Source: Nocardioides bruguierae (GTDB lineage Bacteria; Actinomycetota; Actinomycetes; Propionibacteriales; Nocardioidaceae). From it: 64,000 nt of DNA. Shown piece by piece: positions 7,043 to 16,120 of the stretch (its first letter is position 1; every line of letters begins with the position of its first letter). The stretch spans positions 1 through 64,000 of the forward strand of contig NZ_JAMOIL010000001.1 of the NCBI RefSeq assembly GCF_023656415.1, read 5' to 3'. Position numbers and translations under genes: made by a program. The notes beneath the pieces are model-generated. The model was not told where the DNA came from. It did not search any database and saw only the letters and a program-made list of their open reading frames with translations.

Positions 7043-9511
7043 GTGGACGCGCTCGCGCGCCTGCTGGCCGACCCGCCCGACCTCCCGGTCGCAGGCGGGC
7101 TCGGCCGGCTCCGCGCCGCGCTGGGCGAGTCCGGCTCGGCGGTCGTCACCGCGCCACCGGGCTCGGGCAAGACGACGCTGGTGCCGCCCGCCGTGGCCCT
7201 CGACGTGCCCGGCCGCGTCGTGGTGACCCAGCCTCGGCGGATCGCCGCACGAGCGGCGGCCCGTCGCCTCGCCTCCCTGCTCGGTGAGCGCGTGGGGGAG
7301 ACCGTCGGCTTCTCCGTGCGCGGCGAGCGGGCCGTCTCCCCGGCCACCCGGATCGAGGTCGTCACCACCGGCCTGCTGCTGCGGCGGCTCCAGGCCGACC
7401 CGACGCTGGACGGCGTCGACGCCGTCGTCCTGGACGAGGTGCACGAGCGTGCCCTCGACGCCGACCTCGCCCTCGCGCTGCTGCTGGACGCGCGGGCGGC
7501 GCTGCGCGAGGACCTGCGCCTCGTCGCCATGTCGGCGACCCTGTCCGCCGACCGGTTCGCCGCCCTCCTCGACGCCCCCGTGGTCGACGTGCCCGGCTCC
7601 CTGCACCCCGTCGAGGTCCGCTGGGCGCCGCCCGCCCCGGGCGTCCTGCCCGTCGACGAGCGGGGCGTGCCGCCGACGTTCCTGGCCCACGTCGCCGCGA
7701 CCGTCCGCACCGCGCTGGCCGAGCACGAGGGCGACGTCCTGGTCTTCGTGCCCGGCGCCCGCGAGGTCGACCGGGTCTGCTCCGCGCTGGCCGGGTGCGG
7801 CGCCGACGTCCTGCCCCTGCACGGGCGGCTGCCGGCCTCCGCGCAGGACGACGCGCTCAGCCCCCGCCCGGGCCGCCGGGTCGTCGTCTCCACCGCCGTG
7901 GCCGAGTCCTCGCTCACCGTGCCCGGTGTCCGCGTGGTCGTGGACGCCGGTCTGGCCCGCGAGCCCCGCCACGACCCCGCCCGCGGGCTCGGCGGTCTCG
8001 TGACGGTGCGGGTCTCGCGCGCCGGGGCCGAGCAGCGCGGCGGCCGCGCCGGACGCGAGGCCCCGGGCACCGTGCTGCGCTGCTGGTCGCAGGCCGAGCA
8101 CGCGCACCTGGCCGCGCACCCGCTGCCGGAGATCGCGGTGGCCGATCTCGTCGGCTTCGCGCTCGAGACCGCCGCCTGGGGCACCCCCGGCGGGGTCGGC
8201 CTGGCCCTGCCGGACGCGCCGCCCGCCGCCGCCCTCGCCTCGGCCACCTCCACCCTCACCGACCTCGGGGCGCTGGAGGAGACGGGCGGGCTGACCGCGC
8301 GAGGCCGCTCGCTCGTCGGCCTCCCGGTCGACCCGCGCCTGGGGCGGGCCCTGCTCGACGGAGCACCGCTCGTGGGTGCCCGCCGTGCCGCCGAGGTGGT
8401 CGCCCTGGTCGCCGAGGACCGGACCCCCGACGGCGACCTCGTGGCCGCCCTGCGGTCGGTGCGGAGGGAGAGGCCGCGCAGCTGGACGGAGACCGTGCGT
8501 CGGCTGCTGCCGAGCGTCGGCGACGCCCCCGAGCCCCGCGAGACGCTCACCGACGACCTCGCGGTGGGCGCCGTCGTGGCGCTGGCCCACCCCGACCGGG
8601 TCGCGCGTCGCCGCACCGGCTCCGCCGGCCACCTGCTCGTCGGCGGCACCGGCTGCGACGTGCCCGGTGCCCTGGCCGAGCTGGAGTGGCTGGCCGTGGC
8701 CGACGTCGACCGCCGCCCGGGGCAGGCGCGGGCCCGGGTGCGCTCGGCGGCACCGCTGACCGAGGAGCTGGCCCTGGTGGCGGCGGCCGCGCGCCGCACG
8801 ACCGAGGACGAGGTGACCTGGCGCGAGGGACGGCTGCGTGCTCGCCGCGTCACGCGGCTGGGCGCGATCGAGCTGTCCGCGACCGCGCTGGCGCAGCCGT
8901 CGTCCACGGCCGTGACGGCGGCCGTGCGCGAGGCGCTGGCCCGCGACGGCCTCGACGTGCTGCCCTGGACGGACTCCGCCCGAGCCCTGCGGCACCGGCT
9001 GGCCTTCCTCCACCGCGAGCTGGGGGCACCGTGGCCCGACGTCTCCGACGAGGCGCTCGCCGACGGCCTCGACGACTGGCTCGACGTCTCCCGGGTCCGC
9101 TCGGGCAAGGACCTCGCGCGGCTCGACGTGCTGAGCGGGCTCCGGGGCCTGCTTCCGTGGCCCGAGGCCACCCGGCTCGACGAGCTCGCGCCCGAGCGGC
9201 TGCCCGTGCCCTCCGGTGCCACGCACCGGGTCGACTACGCGGACGCCTCGGGCCAGCCGGTGGTGGCCTGCAAGCTGCAGGAGTGCTTCGGCCTGGCCGA
9301 GACCCCGCGGCTGGCCGACGGCCGGGCGCCCGTGCTGTTGCACCTGCTCTCACCGGCCGGGCGCCCGCTGGCGGTCACCGCTGACCTGGCCTCCTTCTGG
9401 GCCGGGCCCTACGCCGGCGTGCGCGCCGAGATGCGCGGGCGCTACCCCAAGCACCCCTGGCCGGAGGACCCCTGGTCCGCGCAGGCGACGGCGAGGACCA
9501 GCCGGCGCTGA
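7043..9511 (+). CDS. hrpB: ATP-dependent RNA helicase HrpB (DEAH-type)
   Basis: An 822-residue DEAH-box helicase of normal HrpB length. Motifs in order: Walker A APPGSGKTT (about residues 39-47), QPRRIAARAAA, DEVHERALDADL (motif II, DEVH), SATLS (motif III), the helicase C-terminal VVSTAVAESSLTVPGV and QRGGRAGR, then the long HrpB-specific C-terminal region ending near YPKHPWPEDPW. HrpB proteins are cytosolic helicases of poorly known role. The GTG at 7043 is 11 bp after the pyrC stop; the open frame upstream lies inside pyrC and is not coding. It is probably co-transcribed with pyrRBC. Confidence 0.9.
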   Translation: MDALARLLADPPDLPVAGGLGRLRAALGESGSAVVTAPPGSGKTTLVPPAVALDVPGRVVVTQPRRIAARAAARRLASLLGERVGETVGFSVRGERAVSPATRIEVVTTGLLLRRLQADPTLDGVDAVVLDEVHERALDADLALALLLDARAALREDLRLVAMSATLSADRFAALLDAPVVDVPGSLHPVEVRWAPPAPGVLPVDERGVPPTFLAHVAATVRTALAEHEGDVLVFVPGAREVDRVCSALAGCGADVLPLHGRLPASAQDDALSPRPGRRVVVSTAVAESSLTVPGVRVVVDAGLAREPRHDPARGLGGLVTVRVSRAGAEQRGGRAGREAPGTVLRCWSQAEHAHLAAHPLPEIAVADLVGFALETAAWGTPGGVGLALPDAPPAAALASATSTLTDLGALEETGGLTARGRSLVGLPVDPRLGRALLDGAPLVGARRAAEVVALVAEDRTPDGDLVAALRSVRRERPRSWTETVRRLLPSVGDAPEPRETLTDDLAVGAVVALAHPDRVARRRTGSAGHLLVGGTGCDVPGALAELEWLAVADVDRRPGQARARVRSAAPLTEELALVAAAARRTTEDEVTWREGRLRARRVTRLGAIELSATALAQPSSTAVTAAVREALARDGLDVLPWTDSARALRHRLAFLHRELGAPWPDVSDEALADGLDDWLDVSRVRSGKDLARLDVLSGLRGLLPWPEATRLDELAPERLPVPSGATHRVDYADASGQPVVACKLQECFGLAETPRLADGRAPVLLHLLSPAGRPLAVTADLASFWAGPYAGVRAEMRGRYPKHPWPEDPWSAQATARTSRR

Positions 9512-9562
9512 GCACCGGATCGTCAGGACGGGGCTGTCGTGCGTCGTGGGGTCCCCGGGCGA

Positions 9563-9568
9563 TACCGT
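9563..9568 (+). promoter_or_regulatory. -10 element of a leaderless promoter
   Basis: TACCGT ends 6 nt before the ATG at 9575; there is no ribosome-binding site. Confidence 0.5.
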
Positions 9569-9574
9569 GGGGGC

Positions 9575-10060
9575 ATGTTCGCGGGCGACGGGGGCTTCTG
9601 GCTGGTGGCGGTCGTCGCCGTCGTCGTGCTCCTGGCCGGCACGGGCTCGGCCGTGCGTCGGCTCGTGCGCAGCCGCTCGGACCTGACCCCGCCACCCGAG
9701 GGCGTGCGGGCCTCGGCCCTGCGCCAGGAGGGTCGCGAGCACGAGGCGGACGAGGTGGAGGCCCGCGCGGCTGGCACGCGCGCCGCCACCGACGCGCCCG
9801 ACATGCCTGATGTGTCCGGCGCGGCCGACGTGCCCGACCTCGCGGGGGACACCCTGGCCGACCACCCCTGGCTGGCTGGTGACGCCGGCGCCGCGCGCGG
9901 CTCGGCGGTGGGGCCGGAGGCCTCCACCGGGCACACGCAGGACGACGTCAGCCGCTCGCCGGTCGACCGGCTGCGCGTCATCGACGAGCTGTTGGCGAAG
10001 GGCTACATCACCGACGAGGAGCACGCGGCCGCGCAGCGCCGGATCGCCCAGGACCTCTGA
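9575..10060 (+). CDS. Membrane-anchored SHOCT-domain protein
   Basis: A 161-residue protein with one N-terminal transmembrane helix (about residues 7-24), a low-complexity Ala/Asp/Pro-rich middle, and a C-terminal SHOCT-type module: VDRLRVIDELLAKGYITDEEH (split here as a helix-turn-helix pair about residues 135-155). SHOCT modules are short oligomerisation helices found at the ends of many membrane proteins, so the specific role is unknown. The ATG follows a leaderless -10 element. Confidence 0.65.
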   Translation: MFAGDGGFWLVAVVAVVVLLAGTGSAVRRLVRSRSDLTPPPEGVRASALRQEGREHEADEVEARAAGTRAATDAPDMPDVSGAADVPDLAGDTLADHPWLAGDAGAARGSAVGPEASTGHTQDDVSRSPVDRLRVIDELLAKGYITDEEHAAAQRRIAQDL

Positions 10061-10070
10061 GCCCGGCGCC

Positions 10071-10259
10071 TCAGCCCTGGTAGGTCCAGCCGATGCGGTG
10101 CCCCACGTGCGGAGCCTCGCCGAGGCCGATGCCGACCCCGGGCTGCACCGGGCGCACCTGGCTGTGGGCACGGCGCCGCTGCGCGCGCTCCAGCCGGACC
10201 ACGAACACCACGAAGGCCAGCGTGCCCACGACGCCGAGCGTCCACCAGAGCCAGGTCAT
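10071..10259 (-). CDS. Small single-helix membrane protein
   Basis: A 62-residue protein starting MTWLWWTLGVVGTLAFVVFV, with one membrane helix followed by a basic stretch (RLERAQRRR) that predicts a cytosolic C terminus. It converges with the SHOCT-domain gene, with stops 11 bp apart. Function unknown; the clear hydrophobic/basic topology supports a real gene. Confidence 0.5.
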   Translation of the reverse strand: MTWLWWTLGVVGTLAFVVFVVRLERAQRRRAHSQVRPVQPGVGIGLGEAPHVGHRIGWTYQG

Positions 10260-10304
10260 CCACCGACGGTAAGGCGGCCCTGACGGGTGGTCAAGGGTGC
10301 ACGC

Positions 10305-10724
10305 TCATGAGACGGGCACCGGCTCGGCCTTGCGGCTGACGTCGCGCATGCCGAGCCCCAGGAGCACGAAGATGAGCCCCATCGCGACGGCCACGGCGCT
10401 CATCCCGAAGGCCAGCACCGAGGTGAACAGCGAGGACTGGAGGAACGCGGAGGTCATCGCGGTCTGGCGCAGCGGGTCGTCCTGGTCCAGCTCCGCGTAG
10501 GTCTTGCCGCCGGTGATCCCGAGGGTGTGCTTGTCGATCACCTTGGCCTGGCAGTAGGCGGCGAAGGGGTTGTCGACGTCCGCCCCGGCGAAGCAGTCGG
10601 CGTCCGCCGAGACGGTGATCCGCTGCGCGGACAAGGTGGAGGCGACCACCGACCAGGTCACCACCCCACCCAGCACGAGGACGATCCCGAGGACGATCGA
10701 GGAGATCCAGGCTGCTGCGCGCAT
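10305..10724 (-). CDS. Two-helix membrane protein of unknown function
   Basis: A 139-residue protein with an N-terminal helix (about residues 5-28), an extracytoplasmic loop holding two Cys residues (CFAGADVDNPFAAYCQAKV) and TGGKTYAEL, and a C-terminal helix (about residues 99-126). The loop pattern recurs in actinobacterial proteins that databases sometimes mislabel as a LigA ring-opening dioxygenase; nothing here looks like a dioxygenase. The two Cys may form a disulfide outside the membrane. The ATG at 10724 places the helix at the start; the longer upstream reading frame lacks support. Confidence 0.6.
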   Translation of the reverse strand: MRAAAWISSIVLGIVLVLGGVVTWSVVASTLSAQRITVSADADCFAGADVDNPFAAYCQAKVIDKHTLGITGGKTYAELDQDDPLRQTAMTSAFLQSSLFTSVLAFGMSAVAVAMGLIFVLLGLGMRDVSRKAEPVPVS

Positions 10725-10871
10725 GGAGGGTGCCCTTCCGTTGGTCCGAGTGCCGCCGGCCGGGACGGGTGCCCCGCCACGGCCAGCGAACTCGTGGACA
10801 CCGAGCGGTGCAAGGCTTTGCACACGACCTCGGCCGTCGCGGTACGCGATACCGCAGGGGGTGTGCGTGTG

Positions 10872-11789
10872 CTAGGAGCGCGCACCTGCCCCGACCACGG
10901 ACGAGACGACGGCACGCGCGGCGCGCAGGTTCTCCGCCAGCACCTCGGCCAGGGGGCCGCGGCGCTGCTCGTGCGAGATGATCTCCACGCCCCACGGGCC
11001 GGAGAACCCGACGTCGTGCAGGGCGCCGACCATCCCGTGCACGTCGAACGTGCCTCGACCGAGGTCGAGCCTCCGGTCGCGGGTCTCGGGGAACGGCGCC
11101 TCGCCGGTGGGAGCCGGCCCGTCGTTGAGCTCCACCACGAACACCTTCTCGCCCGGCAGTGCCCGCAGGTCGTCGACCGTCGAGGGCCCGCGGTCGACGT
11201 GCCACAGGTCCACGACGAGCCCGACGCCGGCGTGGTCGGCCGCCAGCACCAGGTCGGCCGCCCGGCGGAAGTCCCGGATGTTCGCGAACGGCAGGGGCTC
11301 GATGGCCACCCGCGCCCCGACCGGGGCGAAGTCGTCGCCGAGCCGGTGCAGCTCCTCGGCCCAGTGAGCCACCTCGTCCGGGTCCAGGAGCTCGGGGATC
11401 GAGCCGCTGAGGTCCCCGACGGCCGGGCCGGCCTTCACGGAGACGGCCCCGAGCACGCCCGCGGCCTCCACGAGCGCGGCCCGCGTGGCGTCCGAGGCCC
11501 GGCGCAGCTCACCCGTGGTCCACCAGTCCTCGACCAGCTCCACCTCGCGGTGCACCAGGCCCAGGTCGTCCAGCATCGCCCCCACCTCCTCGAGCGAGAG
11601 GGGCGAGGCCTGGAGGTCCTCGATGGTGAAGCCGATGCCGGTGAAGCCGGCACCCGCCGCCGCCTCGGCCCGCGTGCGCAGGTCGAGGGGCGAGAGGTGC
11701 CGACCGCCGGGGCCGGGCTGGGCGTCACCGGTGTGCGACCAGCAGGTGGCGAGGAACGCGGGGGAGACGGCCACGGGGCTCGTGCTCAC
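10872..11789 (-). CDS. Sugar phosphate isomerase/epimerase-family TIM barrel protein
   Basis: A 305-residue AP-endonuclease-2-type TIM barrel (xylose isomerase-like superfamily). Metal-ligand and barrel motifs visible are VAIEPLPFANIRD (strand with Glu), LVVDLWHVDRG (Asp and His), VVELNDGP and a C-terminal WGVEIISHE (final Glu). Members isomerise, epimerise or dehydrate sugars and cyclitols using a divalent metal. It is the last gene of the minus-strand operon; its GTG start overlaps the stop of the oxygenase gene (GTGA), indicating translational coupling. The substrate cannot be assigned. Confidence 0.8.
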   Translation of the reverse strand: MSTSPVAVSPAFLATCWSHTGDAQPGPGGRHLSPLDLRTRAEAAAGAGFTGIGFTIEDLQASPLSLEEVGAMLDDLGLVHREVELVEDWWTTGELRRASDATRAALVEAAGVLGAVSVKAGPAVGDLSGSIPELLDPDEVAHWAEELHRLGDDFAPVGARVAIEPLPFANIRDFRRAADLVLAADHAGVGLVVDLWHVDRGPSTVDDLRALPGEKVFVVELNDGPAPTGEAPFPETRDRRLDLGRGTFDVHGMVGALHDVGFSGPWGVEIISHEQRRGPLAEVLAENLRAARAVVSSVVGAGARS

Positions 11790-12988
11790 GCGAGCCCGGG
11801 GCGGGTGCGCTCGGCCTGGGCGTCCAGGGCCTGCTCCAGCTCCTCGACCGACCACTTCTCGGCCAGGGCCTGGCGCATGAGGCCGGCCTGGGTCTGGGGT
11901 GCGATGAGGCCTACAGGCTGGTCACGGTCGAGGTTCGTCGGGAACGAGTAGCCCTCGGCCGACGACGCGATCACGTTGTCGAGGTCGGCCTGGTCGGCGC
12001 CATCGGCCTGCCGCTGGAGCAGGACGGGGTAGAGCGCCTTGCACATCGCGACGCGGTCGACGGACTCCATCGCCCGGCCGAACGGGGAGGAGACCTGGAG
12101 GAGGTTCGCCATGCGGCGCACGTCGGCGGAGACGTTGGTGCCGGCCCCGTGGAAGAGCGCGGGGTTGAAGAACGCGGCGTCGCCCTTGGCCAGCGGCAGC
12201 TGCACGTAGTTGGCCAGGAAGTAGTCGGTGAACTCCTGGAGGTGGAAGGCGAGGTAGCCGGGCTCGTACTGGTGGGAGTAGGGCAGGTACAGCGTCGGGC
12301 CGGTCTCCACGGGCATGTCGCAGTGGGCCACGGCGCCCTGCAGCGTGAGGGCGGGGGAGAGCAGGTGGGCGTGCGCCGGGAACTGCACCGAGGTTGCCGC
12401 GTCCATGAAGCCGAGGTGGTAGTCGCGGTGCGCACGCTGGGCCTGGCCCCCGGGATTGACCACGTTGACCTGCGAGGTCACCTGGTAGCCGGGGCCGAGC
12501 CAGGCCTCGCTGATCAGCGCGAGGGCGTCGTTGGCGTAGTAGTCGGCGAAGACCTCGGGCTCGGCGACGGCCAGCTTGTCGAGGGCGCCCCAGACGCGGT
12601 CGTTGGCGCCGGGCTTGGCGAAGTGGTCGCCCGCGGCGGTGCCCGCGGCCTTCTCGAGCTCGATGCGGGCCAGGAAGGCGTCGGTGGCCCGGTCGACGAC
12701 GCCGTGGTCGTCGAAGGCGCCCTGGAGGACGACGATGCCGGGGCCGTCGGTCAGCGCCCGCATGAGCTCGGCCTGCACCTCGCGGCGCTGCGGCCCGGCC
12801 ATGGCGGCGCGGAGCTTCTCGCCGTACAGCAGGACGTTGCTGGCGACCGCGTCCGCGAACGGGTAGTCGGCGAGCTCCGTGGTCTGCTCGACGACGGCCT
12901 TGAAGTCCTCCAGCGAGCAGTCGTCGGCCGACAGCCAGCCGGTGGCGGTGCGGGCCGACGCGGCGGTGGAGCTGGTGAGTGAGGGCAT
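11786..12988 (-). CDS. Phytanoyl-CoA dioxygenase (PhyH)-family Fe(II)/2-oxoglutarate oxygenase
   Basis: A 400-residue protein with the non-heme iron facial triad: HRDYH (H-x-D) near residue 205 and the distal His in LFHGAGTN, followed by an Arg in SADVRRMANLLQ suited to binding 2-oxoglutarate. The PhyH family hydroxylates or oxidatively cleaves small organic substrates. Placement among sugar/cyclitol dehydrogenases and isomerases suggests a carbohydrate-like substrate rather than a fatty acyl-CoA. GGAG lies 8 nt before the ATG at 12988. About 90-100 bp separate it from the frameshifted dehydrogenase upstream, and it overlaps the next gene by 4 bp. Confidence 0.8.
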   Translation of the reverse strand: MPSLTSSTAASARTATGWLSADDCSLEDFKAVVEQTTELADYPFADAVASNVLLYGEKLRAAMAGPQRREVQAELMRALTDGPGIVVLQGAFDDHGVVDRATDAFLARIELEKAAGTAAGDHFAKPGANDRVWGALDKLAVAEPEVFADYYANDALALISEAWLGPGYQVTSQVNVVNPGGQAQRAHRDYHLGFMDAATSVQFPAHAHLLSPALTLQGAVAHCDMPVETGPTLYLPYSHQYEPGYLAFHLQEFTDYFLANYVQLPLAKGDAAFFNPALFHGAGTNVSADVRRMANLLQVSSPFGRAMESVDRVAMCKALYPVLLQRQADGADQADLDNVIASSAEGYSFPTNLDRDQPVGLIAPQTQAGLMRQALAEKWSVEELEQALDAQAERTRPGLA

Positions 12989-13077
12989 GTCCCTGACTCC
13001 TTCCCGATGGGGTCGAGGTGGGCTGGTGTGAGGCACGTTACGCCTGGCGTCAGGGCCGCGGAACGTCATCCGATCCG

Positions 13078-14193
13078 TCAAAAATGCCTCAGCGGACGGG
13101 AGCCGTGGGCGGGTTGCTGGGCCGGGGAGCGAGGCCGAGCGCGCGGTAGGCGTCGTCGACCAGCGCCATGGTGGCCGGCGTCGTCGGCGTCCGTGGTCAC
13201 GGGGCCGCCACCCCGCACGGCTGCGGTGAAGACGCGCAGCTGGTGGGTGTAGGTCGAGTCGGTGCCGCCGTGCTCCACGCGCTCGGCTCCGCCGGCCTCC
13301 GGGGAGGCGCGGACGACCACCCGGTCGTCGTCCTCGCGGTAGAGCAGGTCGGGCACGGAGACGGAGCCGCGGGTGCCGTGCACGTGCACGGCCATCTCCC
13401 AGTGGCCCGAGGTCATCGAGCAGCGGGCCAGGCCGGTCGCGCCGGAAGGAAAGACGACCTCCACGTCCGCCCAGGCGTCGACGCCGGGGGAGTGCTCCTC
13501 GCAGCGGGCGCCGGTGACGACGGGCGCGCCGCCGGCGTGGGCGCCCAGCACGCGCTGGGCGTGCAGGGCGTAGCAGCCGAGGTCCATGATCGCGCCCCCG
13601 GCCAGCGCCATGTCCCACCGCGGGTCGGAGTCGTGGGGCGCCGGCATGAGCAGCGTGCTCTCGACGTGCCGCACCTCGCCGACCTCACCGGAGGCGACGA
13701 TCTCGAGAAGGCGGACGAACATCGGGTGGTAGAGGTAGTGGAACCCCTCCATGAACACCTGGCCGGCGAAGCGGGCGGACGTCGCCGCGAACCGCTGCTG
13801 GACCCAGGACGCCTCGGCGTGGTTGCTCGCCGACGGCTTCTCGGTGAGCACGTGCTTGCCGGCCTCCAGGGCCGCCACGTTCCAGGCGGCGTGCAGGCTG
13901 TTGGCCAGCGGGTTGTAGACCGCCTCGACGTCGGAGTCGGCGATCACGTCGGCGTAGGAGTCGAGCACGCGCTCGACACCGTGCTGGGCCGCGAAGGCCT
14001 CGGCCCGGTCGCGGCTGCGGGCGGCGACCGCCACGAGCCGTGCGCCGGTGGCCAGCGCCGGCTTCACGATCGAGGTCTCGTTGATGCGGGCCGCCCCGAG
14101 GAGCCCGATCCGCAGTGGATCGAACGGCTGGTGCTCGAGCCGCTGGGGCTCGTCACCGGCGCCGGAGGCCTCCTCGGGGCGGCCGCCACTCAC
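13078..14193 (-). CDS. Gfo/Idh/MocA-family oxidoreductase with a frameshifted C terminus
   Basis: The N-terminal Rossmann fold (LRIGLLGAARI, about residues 27-37) and the EKPSA motif (Lys near residue 120) identify an NAD(P)-dependent sugar or cyclitol dehydrogenase, 371 residues as read. After TTDADDA the reading frame gives an Arg/Pro-rich tail untypical of the family. Shifting by one base near 13173-13180 restores ATMALVDDAYRALGLAPRP, a normal family C terminus, ending at a TGA at 13089-13091. So either a 1-base gain or 2-base loss occurred, or there is an assembly error. Only the last 30 or so residues are affected. The GTG at 14193 overlaps the preceding stop. Confidence 0.8.
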   Translation of the reverse strand: MSGGRPEEASGAGDEPQRLEHQPFDPLRIGLLGAARINETSIVKPALATGARLVAVAARSRDRAEAFAAQHGVERVLDSYADVIADSDVEAVYNPLANSLHAAWNVAALEAGKHVLTEKPSASNHAEASWVQQRFAATSARFAGQVFMEGFHYLYHPMFVRLLEIVASGEVGEVRHVESTLLMPAPHDSDPRWDMALAGGAIMDLGCYALHAQRVLGAHAGGAPVVTGARCEEHSPGVDAWADVEVVFPSGATGLARCSMTSGHWEMAVHVHGTRGSVSVPDLLYREDDDRVVVRASPEAGGAERVEHGGTDSTYTHQLRVFTAAVRGGGPVTTDADDAGHHGAGRRRLPRARPRSPAQQPAHGSRPLRHF

Positions 14194-15068
14194 AGCGAAC
14201 CCAGGACGGAGCGGACGTGGTCCGCGCTCGTGCGGACGTCGGCCAGCGGGCCCTCGCCCGCCGGAGCCTCGGTCAAGATCGTGTCCTGCTCGAGGACGTA
14301 CCAGCCGTCGTAGTGGTGAGTGCCGAGCGTGCTCACGATCGAGGCGACGTCCACGTCACCCAGGCCGAGCGGGCGGTACATGCCGTTCGCGACGCCCTCG
14401 GTGTAGGAGATGCGTCCCGACTGCACCTTGGCGGCCACCGAGGCGTCCACGTCCTTGAGGTGGGTGTGCGCGATCCGCTCCGGCGCCTGCCGGGTCAGCT
14501 CGGCGGGGTCGGTGCCGCCGATGAGCAGGTGCCCGGTGTCCAGGCACAGCGAGACCGTGGAGCCGGCCAGCACGCGCTGCACCTCCTCGCCGTTCTCCAC
14601 CATGGTGCCCACGTGCGGGTGCAGCACCGCGCGGACGCCGTGCTCGGCCGCCCGGGCGGTGATGCGGTCGAGGTTGCCGAGGAGCAGCTTCCAGCCGTCG
14701 CCGTCGAGGACGGGGCGGGAGTCGTAGCCGTCCTGGCCGGAGTCGGCGGAGAGCACCAGCACGTACGCGCCGGTCGCGGCGAACTGCGCGAGCACCCGGT
14801 CGACCTCCGGCATCGGGTCGTGACCCTTGACGTGCATGATCACCGGCGTGAAGCCGCCGACCGCGGTGAGCTCGTGCTCCTTGAGCACGGCCGCCATCTC
14901 GGCGGGGTCGCGCGGCAGGAAGCCGTCGGGCCCGATCTCGGTGGCCACGAGGCCGGCGTCACGCATCTCCCCGAGCACACGGGTCGGGTCCATCTGGTGG
15001 CCCCACCCGGGGACCTCGCACACGCCCCAGGAGATGGGGGCGCCGGCGATCTTCGCGCTGGCGGCCAT
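14190..15068 (-). CDS. IolE-like (inosose dehydratase-type) TIM barrel protein
   Basis: A 292-residue xylose-isomerase-like barrel. The opening IAGAPISWGVCEVPGWG is typical of inosose (2-keto-myo-inositol) dehydratases and close relatives; LHPHVGTMVE, LCLDTGHLLIGG and HTHLKDVD supply likely metal ligands. IolE dehydrates a keto-cyclitol made by an inositol dehydrogenase, and an IolG-like gene sits immediately upstream with a 4-bp overlap. However, no iolB, iolC, iolD or iolJ is visible here, so the exact substrate is uncertain. An alternative is a related keto-sugar epimerase. Confidence 0.75.
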   Translation of the reverse strand: MAASAKIAGAPISWGVCEVPGWGHQMDPTRVLGEMRDAGLVATEIGPDGFLPRDPAEMAAVLKEHELTAVGGFTPVIMHVKGHDPMPEVDRVLAQFAATGAYVLVLSADSGQDGYDSRPVLDGDGWKLLLGNLDRITARAAEHGVRAVLHPHVGTMVENGEEVQRVLAGSTVSLCLDTGHLLIGGTDPAELTRQAPERIAHTHLKDVDASVAAKVQSGRISYTEGVANGMYRPLGLGDVDVASIVSTLGTHHYDGWYVLEQDTILTEAPAGEGPLADVRTSADHVRSVLGSL

Positions 15069-16069
15069 CACTTCACCTCGTCGATGGTGACGGGGCGGTG
15101 CTCCTTGAGGGAGAGGTCGGCGGCCTCGGCCATCCAGGCCACGGCCAGCGCGTCCTGCACGGTGCACGGGGACTCCGTGCGGGCGCCGGAGACGAGCTCG
15201 GTGAACGCGGTGAGCTCGGCGCGGAAGGCGTCGGTGAGGCGGTCCATGAAGAAGCCCCACGGCTGGGCCGAGGGCCAGGTGCTGCCGGGCTCGAGGTTGC
15301 GCAGCGGGGCCTGGTCGCTCCAGCCGGCGGCGACGGAGTCGCCGGTGCCGTGGACCTCGAGGCGGACGTCGTAGCCGCGCGGGTTGTAGCGGGTGTTGGA
15401 GACGACGCCGGTGGAGCCGTCGGCGAAGGTGATCAGCGTCTGGGCGGTGGCGACGTCGCCGAACTCGGCGAACATCGGGTCGCCGTGGGCGTGGCCGGTG
15501 GCGTAGACCTCGACCGGCTCCTGGCCGGTGATCCAGCGGACGGTGTCGAAGTCGTGCACCGAGCAGTCGCGGAAGATGCCGCCGGAGGTCTCGATGTAGC
15601 CGCGGGGGGCCGGGGCCGGGTCGAGGGTCGTCGAGCGGACGGTGTGCACCCAGCCCAGGTCGCCGGCGACGCGGGCGTCGTAGGCCGCCAGGTAGGCGGG
15701 GTCGAAGCGGCGCGGGTAGCCGACCTGGACGGCGACGCCGCTGTCCTCGACGTGCTGGGCCACCGACACGGCGTCGGCCAGCACGGCCGACAGCGGCTTC
15801 TCGCAGAACGCGGGGATGCCGGCGTCCACGGCGGCGCGCAGCAGCGGGGCGTGCGCCGCGGTCGCGGCGGCGATCACGACGCCGTCCACACCGGAGGCGA
15901 TCAGGGCCTCGGGGCTGTCCGCGGGCTCGGCGCCGAACTTCTCCGCCACGGAGGCGGTCGCGGCGGGCACGGCGTCGGCGACGACGAGGGTCTCGACGGC
16001 GTCGAGGTTGCTCAGGGTCTCGGCGTGGAAGGCGCCGATCCGGCCGAGGCCGATGAGTCCGAGTCGCAT
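15068..16069 (-). CDS. Inositol-dehydrogenase-like Gfo/Idh/MocA oxidoreductase
   Basis: A 333-residue dehydrogenase with Rossmann motif LIGLGRIGAFHAE at residues 5-17, EKPLS (catalytic Lys near residue 93) and GGIFRDCSVHDFDTVRW near residues 162-178. The latter, with its Asp-x3-His pattern, is typical of myo-inositol 2-dehydrogenase (IolG) and close relatives, which oxidise a ring hydroxyl with NAD+. It overlaps the IolE-like gene by ATGA, matching a dehydrogenase-dehydratase pair. A short upstream gap of 87 bp with a 16-nt tandem repeat separates it from the SDR gene. Inositol specificity is likely but unproven. Confidence 0.8.
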   Translation of the reverse strand: MRLGLIGLGRIGAFHAETLSNLDAVETLVVADAVPAATASVAEKFGAEPADSPEALIASGVDGVVIAAATAAHAPLLRAAVDAGIPAFCEKPLSAVLADAVSVAQHVEDSGVAVQVGYPRRFDPAYLAAYDARVAGDLGWVHTVRSTTLDPAPAPRGYIETSGGIFRDCSVHDFDTVRWITGQEPVEVYATGHAHGDPMFAEFGDVATAQTLITFADGSTGVVSNTRYNPRGYDVRLEVHGTGDSVAAGWSDQAPLRNLEPGSTWPSAQPWGFFMDRLTDAFRAELTAFTELVSGARTESPCTVQDALAVAWMAEAADLSLKEHRPVTIDEVK

Positions 16070-16120
16070 GGTGGTTCCTTCTCTTGGTGAGGCTGACCTG
16101 GTCGGGGCCAGCGGTCAGGG

